Below, in pieces: positions 41,601 through 49,902 of a DNA stretch of 64,000 nt. The DNA is from Vanessa cardui (lineage: Eukaryota; Arthropoda; Insecta; Lepidoptera; Nymphalidae), in contig NC_061129.1 of assembly GCF_905220365.1 (NCBI RefSeq), positions 8,060,803-8,124,802 on the forward strand, given 5' to 3'. A program made the translations under genes and the position numbers. The notes beneath the pieces are model-generated. The model did no database searches. It saw nothing but the letters and a program-made list of their open reading frames with translations, and had not been told where the DNA came from. Numbering within the stretch: position 1 is the first letter of the stretch; the number at the start of each line of letters is the position of its first letter.

Positions 41601-44286
41601 TTACCAACGCCTATGGACAGTAGTTGTAAGTGTCCTAAGATTTCTATAAAATTGTTGTAGTTAATAATTTCGAAATCTTGCTTAAAGTCTTTTTGTGGAG
41701 ATCTGTGCATTAAAGTATATTGTAAAGAATTTTGCAGCTTATATAATAGATAAGAAGACTTTAAGCAGGACATATCATTATCGTACATATGATGTGTAAT
41801 CGTTTTAAAAATATTTATAGTCTATAGATTTCACCCGTAGGGTTTCTTCCTCATGTAGATTGAATACAAAAGGTTAAAATCAAATTGAAAAAGTTTTTAC
41901 ATAGTGTAGTGTAAATTATATGTAAATTATTTTTGATTTTTGGACTACAAGTAGCTACAAATATTCTAAATAGATGATTAAATTAATGATTTAATCTTTA
42001 TACTTATACAAATCTAATCCACACTTAAATTCCTTGTTAATAATTGATATCTAAATATTGCCATTGCTTACAATTCGTGTTATGTTTCAGACTGAATGCG
42101 GTTGTCAATTTACGTCAAAGCTTGAGGGTATGTTCAAAGACATGACAGTATCCAACACTATCATGGAGGAGTTCAAAGAGCATGTGCTGTCATCTGGGGT
42201 GAATTCATTTTTTATATTTTGCTTTTAATGTATGTTTGATGTATGTAAGTTCTACTTTAGTAAATTTTATTAGGTGGCTCAATTCATAGTCAATTAAAAA
42301 AAATGTTTTAATATATTTTTACAAAACTCTCTCGTTGGTCTAGTGGCTAGATATAAGGCCAGATCCCGACATTCTGGGTTCGAATACCAGCACCGACTAA
42401 AATATATTAGGTGTTTTTTTTTGTCGAAAAATCCCCACTAACAATCTAGAATCAGGAAGTTGGATGTGTGAACGCCGCCGTGCCTCGGAGAGCAGGTAAA
42501 GTTGTAGTTCTTTAACATTTTCCTCAAGTGTTGGATTTGCCGTCTCAAGCCGGATTACGATAGTGAGGAAATATAGTACAGTTGTGATTGCACACACACT
42601 TGTACACTAGTATTTCCTCTCAATATACATATATTATAACATTTTTTTACAACACCTTAAATAACACACAATAACAAATATACATTATATTAATAAAAGT
42701 GTTTTGTTATCCTCAGACCAACTTGCATGGGGTAGATCTGTCAGTACGCGTTCTCACAACTGGATTTTGGCCAACACAGAGTGCTACACCCAAGTGTAAC
42801 ATCCCGAAAGCTCCAAGGAGTGCATTTGAAGTATTTAGATCGTAAGAATAAATGATTACTTTTTTATCTTCAAAAGTAGCATTTGTATAAACATATTAAT
42901 CTGAAGATGTAATAATTATATATTACTACTAGCTTTTGCCCGCGACTTCGTTCGCGTGGACTTCAGGTTCGTCCCCTCTAGTCTAGTAATCGCTTAAAAT
43001 CGCTTCGTAAATAAGCCATTATTTCTCGTACAAAGTAAAGGATAAAAAATGGTTATTGTGAGTTATTCCTAAGAGATAAACATATACCATCACGGACTTT
43101 TTTGTAGACCTTTTTAAGTTGTACAATACTGTAGTACATTGTTTTGATCTATCTTGTAGGATTCAGTCAGCGTTTGCAATGTGAGCGCAAAAAATGTGTT
43201 TTTTTACGACCTCACATTAGAAACCTCAAAAATTTTAGCCTATGTGTTATTTTGATGTATAAGCTATATTGTGGTAAAGTTTCATTCAAATCCATTCAGT
43301 AGTTTTTACGTGAAAGAGTAACAAACATCCATACATACAAACTTTCGCCTTTATAATAGTAGTAGGATTGCTAAGATCACTTGCAACAACAACAACCTAC
43401 AGGTTCTACCTAGCGAAGCATTCGGGGCGCCAACTATCGCTGCAGCCTCAGCTAGGCAGCGCTGACCTGCACGCAACGTTCCGCGCGCACGCCGCTCCCG
43501 CCAGCCCGCCGCGCTCGCCCTCCGCCGCCGGCTCCGCGCCCGCTCCCGCCTCCGCTCCCGCCTCCGCACCCGCTCCGCGCCGACACATCATACAAGTCTC
43601 CACCTTCCAGATGTGCGTGCTGTTACTCTTCAACAAGCGCGAACGACTCACGTACGAGGTAAACTTGCACCCCCTCTGAAATTCTGTGCTAAGTAGTTTT
43701 AACCTCTTGGCTTGAAACTCAATGAAAATGTATGTGGTTTATTTTCAGGAAATACTCAACGAGACAGATGTACCTGAAAAGGATCTCGTGCGCGCCTTGC
43801 AGTCGCTGGCCATGGGCAAACCCACACAGAGAGTGCTCATAAAACACCCTAAGACTAAGGAAATAGAACCATCTCACCAGTTCTATGTCAATGATGCTTT
43901 TACTTCTAAGTTGCATAGGTATATTATTGCCAATCTATTAATTATTATAAATACAAATCCCATATTGCTTGTATACATTACTTAAAAAATCTTGTTATAC
44001 AGAGTAAAGATCCAGACAGTAGCCGCCAAGGGCGAATCCGAACCGGAACGACGCGAGACTCGTAACAAGGTGGACGAGGACCGCAAACATGAGATAGAAG
44101 CCGCCATCGTGCGCATTATGAAAGCCAGAAAGAAAATGGCGGTAAGAGAGAATTGTTTCTTCGTTGCCTTAGTTAGGACTATACAGTTAATCGGAAATAC
44201 AGTAATATTCGAGAGAGAGTCGAGATGGAGTGGTTAGAACGCGTGCATCTTAACCGATGATCGTGAGTTCAAATCCAGGCAAGCAC

Positions 44287-44365
<79 letters not shown>

Positions 44366-44795
44366 CTTAATTTGTCTTTATAATTCATCTCGTGCTCGGC
44401 GGTGAAGGAAAACATCGTGAGGAAACCTGCATGTGACAAATTTCATAGAAATTCTGCCACATGTGTATTCCACCAACCCGCATTGGAACACCGTGGTGGA
44501 ATATGTTCCAAAACCTTCTCCTCAAAGGGAGAGGAGGCCTTTAGCCCAGCAGTGGGAATTTACAGGCTGTTGTTGTTGTTGTTAAGTAATATTTATCCAA
44601 TATAAGGTCTCATCTAACACAATGATTTGGAATGTATCACAGCACACGCTGCTAGTAGCGGAGGTGACAGAGCAACTGCGCGCGCGCTTCCTGCCGTCGC
44701 CCGTCGTCATCAAGAAGCGCATCGAGGGCCTCATCGAGCGGGAGTACCTCGCGCGCACGCCCGACGACCGCAAAGTCTACACCTACGTCGCATAG
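35634..44795 (+). CDS. Cul3: Cullin-3, scaffold of CRL3 ubiquitin ligases
   Basis: Cullin-3 binds BTB-domain substrate adaptors through its N-terminal cullin repeats and Rbx1/E2 through its C-terminal domain. Fourteen exons join in frame to 773 residues (human CUL3, 768 from memory): 35634-35693, 37209-37406, 37935-38120, 38577-38780, 39145-39324, 40345-40539, 40793-40969, 41115-41285, 42091-42198, 42717-42841, 43403-43658, 43749-43918, 44003-44141 and 44643-44795. Diagnostic stretches include MTMDEKYVESIWSLLKNAIQ, YVQQNDVDNVYNLGLIIFRD, KDVFERYYKQHLAKRLL and the C-terminus EYLARTPDDRKVYTYVA. The neddylation site is conserved: IVRIMKARKKM with Lys717. Two ATGs (35634, 35637) open exon 1. Odd points: an Ala/Pro/Ser-rich insertion at about residues 562-593 replaces a hydrophilic loop, and exons 4-6, 11 and 14 are far more GC-rich than their introns. 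Introns carry several TEs. The 3' UTR probably ends at AATAAA 45373-45378, just before the Tectonic stop on the other strand. Confidence 0.98.
35694..37208 (+). other. Cul3 intron 1
   Basis: About 1.5 kb of AT-rich intron between the 20-codon first exon and the MTMDEKYVES exon. The donor is gtacgta and the acceptor acttttag. I see no repeat family or coding sequence in it. Confidence 0.7.
38328..38552 (+). repeat. SINE family B in Cul3 intron 3
   Basis: Forward copy with A box (tggtcgagtggtgtgtac) and B box (gggttcgattcccggccgag). Its 3' end lies only about 25 bases before the exon 4 acceptor, so the element contributes to the branch-point neighbourhood. Confidence 0.8.
38861..39055 (+). repeat. 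Dispersed repeat, tataggt family, Cul3 intron 4
   Basis: Forward copy: gtataggttggccgacgagc, gccacctgatggtaagtggt, then acccttcataccggaacaca. Confidence 0.75.
39352..39699. mobile_element. MITE (tagtacgacacaa TIR), Cul3 intron 5
   Basis: Terminal inverted repeats tagtacgacacaacttagat and its near-reverse-complement at the right end (atctaatttgtgtcctacta), with an internal block cttgctttctctgacgtgag. Likely a TA-duplicating DNA transposon MITE. Two further copies lie in ATM introns. Confidence 0.8.
39976..40118 (+). repeat. LINE tail in Cul3 intron 5
   Basis: Contains actgagtttcttgccggttc, ttctcggtagaatctacttt and a (gattttt)n end. It splits two copies of a local duplication. Confidence 0.7.
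40565..40681 (-). repeat. Truncated SINE, family A, in Cul3 intron 6
   Basis: Only the 3' part of the SINE is present in reverse orientation, starting with (CAA)n acagcctg and ending at gcgggttggtgg. It lies 26 bases after the exon 6 donor. Confidence 0.8.
42335..42625 (+). repeat. tRNA-derived SINE, family C, in Cul3 intron 9
   Basis: tRNA-like head (cgttggtctagtggctagat; B box gggttcgaata), then a body with a cgccgccgtgcctcggagag block and a 3' part ending in gcacacacacttgtacacta. The body is unlike families A and B. Confidence 0.7.
42934..43372 (+). repeat. Non-LTR element tail in Cul3 intron 10
   Basis: Starts agcttttgcccgcgacttcg and ends atacaaactttcgcctttat aatagtagtag. It fills most of the intron and stops about 30 bases before exon 11, the longest copy of this family here. 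Confidence 0.75.
44217..44585 (+). repeat. SINE family A with expanded (AT)n, Cul3 intron 13
   Basis: Forward copy with a tRNA-like head, then an uninterrupted AT dinucleotide run at about 44290-44362 in place of the usual short spacer, then the rest of the SINE and a (GTT)n tail. It occupies most of the intron. Confidence 0.88.
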
Positions 44796-45372
44796 GTGCG
44801 TAGCGACGCGATCGCCTCTACAGTCAACAGTACAGCTTCAGTTTCTCCCCGTAATATCCACTCGTTTACATTATCGTCCCGATAGGTCGGTTGTCAAACC
44901 CGCATCCGCGGTCAGCTTTGTCTGCTTGTCTCTCGTGAGCCCCTTTAACTTTTCTTGTGTCTTAGTAAATTCATATATGTACCGGTATGCAAACAGGCCG
45001 ACAGATGTAAGCGGAGCCATAGTTTGTAAGTTAAGACAGATTATTCTCAAACTTAAGTACAGATTGAATTGTAAACGCTGTAAAAATATTGTATATACAA
45101 AATATTGTGGTTTTAGTCTGATCATTTCGATGTGTACTATAAGTGTTCCTCGTAATTTCCTAGAGTAGCTGTTATGTTAAATTAAATTCTCTTTTATAAC
45201 AACTATGTTTCATTGCTACACATCGCAACCCTCTTGTGTTATTGATATTTTGTTACTAGGTTATTTCAACCTAAAATGGGTTTTATTTTCAGGCCATCAC
45301 AATTTCAAGTCATTGAAGGGTGAATGCCAAGTTAAAGTGATAGAAGTAACAAAAGTATTTAAATTATTTCAA

Positions 45373-45378
45373 AATAAA
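45373..45378 (+). terminator. Cul3 polyadenylation signal AATAAA
   Basis: This is the only AATAAA I see after the Cul3 stop (44795), giving a 3' UTR of roughly 590-600 bases. It lies 26 bases before the Tectonic stop codon on the opposite strand. Confidence 0.5.
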
Positions 45379-45402
45379 AATTATTAGTTATTATAAAGTT
45401 AT

Positions 45403-45408
45403 TTTATT
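45403..45408 (-). terminator. Tectonic polyadenylation signal overlapping its stop codon
   Basis: The plus-strand TTTATT reads AATAAA on the minus strand and overlaps the Tectonic TAA stop (45406-45404). Use of it would give a 3' UTR of only tens of bases. A further minus-strand AATAAA equivalent lies near 45284-45290 inside the Cul3 3' UTR. Confidence 0.4.
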
Positions 45409-47760
45409 TGCTTAAGAACAAAATTGTACATAAATATAAAAATAAGGTATGACGTTTAAACTCGCTACTGCCATTATGAAATGGATAAAATAAATTCTTA
45501 GACAAATCAAAACTGGAAGATGCTCCAACACTACTGCGCATATTAGCATCTAAGAAATTCGTATCTACTGTTATGACCGTCGATAATTCATTGACGTTAA
45601 ACGTAACATTCTTCGTCGTGCCTTGAACTATAGCACGCAATATTTTATTTTCTTCTTTGCTGACTCCAATGTCGGCGTATGTGAAGATATAAGCGAATCG
45701 TGTCATTAAATTGTAGCATTGCAGCTGGAATTTCTTTGAACTGTACTCACCGTATATATTACTCTTATTAAATCTCTCAAGACGTACCCATTTACTATCA
45801 CTGAGGTTATTTGGGTTTCCGTAGGGCGAGATAAATATATCTTGATTTAGACGTAACAACTCCAAAATTTCCGTTTGAATCTTTAAACACCCATCCGTTT
45901 TATGCGTTATTGCGTTAAGTTTTGTTAATGTTATTCGACATTTTAGTCTTGTGTTAGTACCAAAATTCACAATATTATGTGTTATATTCGTGATCATACA
46001 TTTACCATTTTGGTTATAAGGAAGCAAAAGATTATAACTTTTTCCATGTGTACGATTGTAAAAATATTTTGTATGATTGCTTCCACAATAAGATACTATA
46101 ATTGGTAATTTTTTTAAGTAGCCTCGATTTCCACTATATGTAACAATGTCGTCAATAGAATCATTTCCCATGTAGAAATTAACTTTAACTTCTTGTAAAA
46201 TGAATCCAATGTCCATAGAAACTTGTTTAATATAGAGTTTCACTACTGCTCTTGTTATGACAGAATCATTGCAGTAAATTATGTATTCTACTTTAACTCC
46301 TATGTTATCACAATGACTCTCTGAACATGATGGTTCATGTAAACTTTTATTATATGTAATGCAGTCATTGTCATTACAAACAAGGACAGTCCAGTTAATA
46401 CAGTGAAATGTAGAACAGTTCTGTAAATAAAATATGAAGTAAAATAAATTATTTCAAAATAAAACAGACAAATACTAATGAAGTAATTACCAAAACTGTA
46501 CTGTTTGTTGTCATTTCTGTTGGACTTATAACATTTGATTCAGTGGAGACTTGTAAAGCATATAAAAAGTGCAGATCCTTTAATTTTACATAACATTTGA
46601 TGTACTCATTTGTTAAAAATTTAATTGGTTTTTTGCCGCTACAGTAACTATTACTCACTGTTATTGGTAGTGCTAGAAACAATCCATTAGTATTAAAAAT
46701 TAATCATATTTAGATGTATATTAATAAAAAGAATTTACTTACATATTATATAGAGAGTTTCATTTTTGTAAAGCCATACAGGTTGGCTATACACATATAT
46801 GTTTTTTGTGAATTTATATAATGGTACATGCTCTGGACTAGTATGCCACTTCAGATACTTGTTGACATCTATATTTTCATGCTTAAAAGGAGAAAGTATT
46901 ATGATATATACTGACAGGTAATGTTCATGAAAACCTAAAGATTAACTAGTAAAAAAGATCGTACAAACCTTATGATATTGTTGTCTTTTATCAGGCAAGT
47001 TTACTTTATCAATACAGAGGAAGTGATCAAATATATTGCTAGTATCTCTATTACATGTATCTTGAAAGAAGCAAAAATACTGCAACTTTCTGTTATAATT
47101 ATAACACTGGTTTTTAATTTCCGTTTTACAATTTTTGAACAAATTACGTTCTGTGTTAGTACACTCGGTATCACAACAACAGTTGATATCACATTTATTA
47201 AACTGCAAATAATAAATTATCATAATTTACTTCATTCAAAATAGCAAACATTCTTACTTTATTGTGATACATACCAATAAATTACATGCACAATTATTTG
47301 CATTCACATTTTTCTTTGGTGTTTCCATTGGTTTAGGTGTTGTCTTTATATCAAAGAATGTAATCTCGGTCACATTGTCATACTCTGATTCATTGTAATA
47401 AGTATCAGTGGCCAAGGTAGTGTCAGCCATTGATACATTCTCATCATATAGCAAATCGAAAAATGTACTTGTAAATTCTGTTGATGTTGTAAATGTGGAA
47501 AATTGTATAGATGAATTGCCATACTTTTTATTTTCTGTTTCATTAGTATTCTTATGTAATCTTTGTGACTCGTCTCGATAGTAAAGTGCATGAGGTTTTT
47601 CCTTTATATTTTTTAACACAGAGCTTAGGTTACTAGCAACAGTTTTTTTGTGATCGATAGATGCATCACCAGTCTGAATTCTTTCATTTATGAAGTCCAT
47701 CAGACAAAACTGAATAAGTATGGACATCAAAGTGAAACACAAATATGTAATAGGCTTCAT
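45404..47760 (-). CDS. Tctn: Tectonic, secreted/membrane ciliary transition-zone protein
   Basis: Tectonic-family protein of the MKS complex at the ciliary transition zone, where the family gates ciliary membrane protein entry. Exons in transcript order: 47275-47760, 46969-47202, 46743-46881, 46491-46672 and 45404-46420, all GT-AG with matching phases, giving 685 residues (human tectonins about 590-700 from memory). Visible features are a signal peptide at residues 1-21, a Ser/Thr/Asn-rich N-terminal region with many N-glycosylation sequons, and the family's Cys-rich block NNCACNLLFNKCDINCCCD across the exon 1-2 junction. Further Cys pairs follow (FDHFLCIDK, NCSTFHCINW, CSESHC), and a hydrophobic C-terminus (LFLYLCTILFLSK) could be a membrane anchor. 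Its ATG has a favourable context (AACAATG) and lies 3 nt after the B9D2 stop in the same frame, with no intron between them. There is no room for its own promoter immediately upstream. Assignment among Tectonic 1/2/3 is not attempted; insects usually have one. Confidence 0.9.
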
Positions 47761-47763
47761 TGT

Positions 47764-47894
47764 TCACTTATATTCTACACCAAACTGAGTTAAATTTCTT
47801 AAAACTATGCATATATTTAATTTAATTTCTCCTTTTGATTGTGTAATTAGTTTGAACCTGTTAACACAAAAACATATTAGTATGTATATAGATA

Positions 47895-47928
<34 letters not shown>

Positions 47929-48552
47929 TTTATTATTAATATTGATTCAATAAATCTATCAAACCTGTCACTTCCTAAGTTAATTATGTCTGTTTGCGTC
48001 AATTCATGACCACCACCAATGAAATACTGTTTTAATCTTTCAGTCACAGTTGTTGCAGCAGGAACCCAACAAGGAACTTTAATGGTATGGTATCCTGGAG
48101 TAGAAGGTAAAGCGCAGCAGCCGTAGCCGACCACCCACGAGCGTCCAAATGAATCAAGACAACTCACTTGTAGAATTATCTTCGGCCAGCCTATTAACAA
48201 AGTATTTAAATACATTAATGTGTAAGAGTTTGTTTGTTATTAATAAAAAAACTAATGGTTTTACCTTGAATGCCTTTACAAACGTAATGTAAATCTAAGG
48301 GATGGACCCAATCGATATTTTTTTTGAAGTTTTCTTTACCCGCTGCTGTTTGTCCTTCAGATAATCCAGAAATAAGAGTCCAATTTGGGCCTATAAAGAT
48401 AGATACCTATTATTATAAGATACCGATTTCCATATGAATGTAAAAAATAAAATTAACTCACCAGTCTGGAACGAATAGCGGCAAAATAATGAATTTGGAT
48501 CGTTAAAATCAGAAGCACTTTGCAATTGACCAATAATATGAAGTTCTGCCAT
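47764..48552 (-). CDS. B9d2: B9 domain-containing protein 2 (transition-zone MKS module)
   Basis: B9-type C2 domain protein that acts with B9D1 and MKS1 at the ciliary transition zone. Exons in transcript order: 48462-48552, 48265-48390, 47965-48190 and 47764-47857, giving 178 residues (human B9D2, 175 from memory). Strong matches to B9D2 rather than B9D1 include the start MAELHIIGQLQSASDF, HPLDLHYVCKGIQGWP, LDSFGRSWVVGYGCCALPST, FIGGGHELTQTDIINLGSDR and the C-terminal exon ending VLRNLTQFGVEYK, which parallels the B9D2 ending LLRNFDRYGVE. The last intron is only 107 bp and contains a poly-A/T and TA tract; if it were retained, the frame would run into an Ile/Lys-rich tail and stop near 47877. 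The stop TGA (47766-47764) sits one codon before the Tectonic ATG. An RFX X-box lies about 150 bp upstream of the start. Confidence 0.93.
47764..48552 (-). other. Upstream cistron of a putative B9D2-Tectonic bicistronic unit
   Basis: The final B9D2 exon and Tectonic exon 1 form one uninterrupted stretch on the minus strand (47857 down to 47275), read ...TAT AAG TGA ACA ATG AAG CCT.... The intercistronic spacer is 3 nt. No acceptor, polyadenylation signal or promoter fits in the gap, so a shared mRNA is the simplest reading. Supporting context: both proteins act in the same complex. Independent Tectonic transcripts starting inside B9D2 introns remain possible. Confidence 0.75.
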
Positions 48553-48700
48553 CAGTAAATACACATTTCATCAACACAATATATTTATAATATAAATTAA
48601 CATTATTTATATAATATAACCAACTCAACATTCCCATTGCGGTCCAATTGAATTAATTGTCAAAGAGAAACTTCCAACAGAAGTCGTTGTTATTGAACTA

Positions 48701-48714
48701 GTAACCATAGCAAC
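48701..48714 (-). promoter_or_regulatory. RFX X-box upstream of B9D2-Tectonic
   Basis: The plus strand reads GTAACCATAGCAAC and the minus strand GTTGCTATGGTTAC. It fits the ciliary X-box consensus GTHNCC-AT-RRNAAC at every position. It lies 149-162 bp upstream of the B9D2 ATG, the usual distance for RFX-dependent ciliary genes. RFX factors drive cilium genes in animals, so the site predicts expression in ciliated cells such as sensory neurons and sperm. Confidence 0.75.
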
Positions 48715-49723
48715 GAAAATGTATACAAACGTATAAAAATCAACTGGCAACAAATAATTTTATCCAATATTTTTTTCAGTTGGCTTATTCCTAATTAGAA
48801 ATGCCCTGCGGTTATCCGCGTAAACGTTGATTTATTGCAATAAAACATAACACTACAAAATATTTTTTGAGACGAAACCGTTAATAAAATATATATAATT
48901 TTTTTATTTATGGCATAAATATTATTTAGCTCCTAAAGTTAGGGTTCTCTTTACCTTCTAGTCTCTAAACTATTAGGTTTTAAGATCGTAGAACTACAAT
49001 TCAGAATATCTTAAAATATTGTATTGCGAAAATAACTGCAATATATTATGTGAACCGTATCAACATCGTTGAATAGTATTTAATTTTTAACAGTAACAGT
49101 AAGGAAAAAAATCACCTGAGAGCTCGTCGTTTCCGCTCTTAAGCTTAAAATGAGGAGTAAATATTAATATAGCAAGAGGCATCGCTAATATTCACAGTAA
49201 AACGTTACGTTCGTATTAAAATTTATAATTTGGTCTGCTTAATTTGTCATAAGTTATGTTCAATATAAGATTATTAACACTAAATGCCACTGTACATCGT
49301 CATATTGTAATTATTTTAATTACAGAAAATAACGGGCATTGTTATTAAACAAGAGGTCCCTAGTATTTATTTTTGATCTCTAATAGAAACGACGGGCTGT
49401 TTTTTTTTTAATTTAAGACATCAGAGACGTAAATCGCCAGCGAAATATAATCTTTCGATAATTAGTGACTGACCTACCGTTATAAAAAATATCATCAGAA
49501 TGATTTGTTATTTTTAATACATATTTTCTAATTCCGTGTCAGTCTTCTGTAGCTGCAAAGCAACTTAACTTACGTGCGGCACACCGCTGGCCAGCATTAA
49601 AAATAAATATGTTACGCACAGTATGGTTAGTGGTTACTATAAATAAAAATACTGAATACAAAATAAAAGTTTATTAATAGTGTTTGCACGAAGGTAAGAC
49701 GATAGGCAGTAGCGGCTCAGTGG
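48715..49723. other. Intergenic region between B9D2 and the ATM 3' end
   Basis: AT-rich DNA with the B9D2 upstream region on its left and the ATM 3' UTR on its right. A minus-strand AATAAA (plus TTTATT at 49670-49675) lies about 50 nt after the ATM stop. No other gene was seen. Confidence 0.6.
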
Positions 49724-49902
49724 TTACAGGTAGGGTTGCCAGCCATGGAAAAGCTGGCACAGGTTGGCGGGGTCTGTGGCGCTGCGCAGTAGGCGCGCCA
49801 CGTGGCCGGCCACCGACACGCCGCCCGCCGCGCCACCCTCCGCGCCGCACAGCTTGCAGCTCACGGCCAGCAGCGCGCGCGCCGCCAGCCCCGCGCCGCT
49901 CG
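49724..49902 (-). other. ATM: ATM last exon: Gly/Ala-rich linker and FATC domain
   Basis: The last exon starts in phase 1 and encodes an Ala/Gly-rich segment (SGAGLAARALLAVSC) followed by the FATC domain (VSVAGHVARLLRSATDPANL, then CQLFHGWQPYL and stop). The terminal Gly-Trp typical of FATC is present. The linker between kinase and FATC is shorter than I recall for human ATM. The exon is very GC-rich while both flanks are AT-rich. Confidence 0.92.

Noticed and set aside
43351..43651. Arg-rich and Gly/Ala-rich minus-strand frames
   Set aside because: Antisense of the GC-rich Cul3 exon 11, which is fixed by conserved plus-strand protein.
47877..48215. B9D2 frame ending in an Ile/Lys/Tyr-rich tail as the true C-terminus
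   Set aside because: The tail comes from a poly-A/TA tract inside a 107-bp intron. Splicing to 47857 restores the conserved B9D2 ending.
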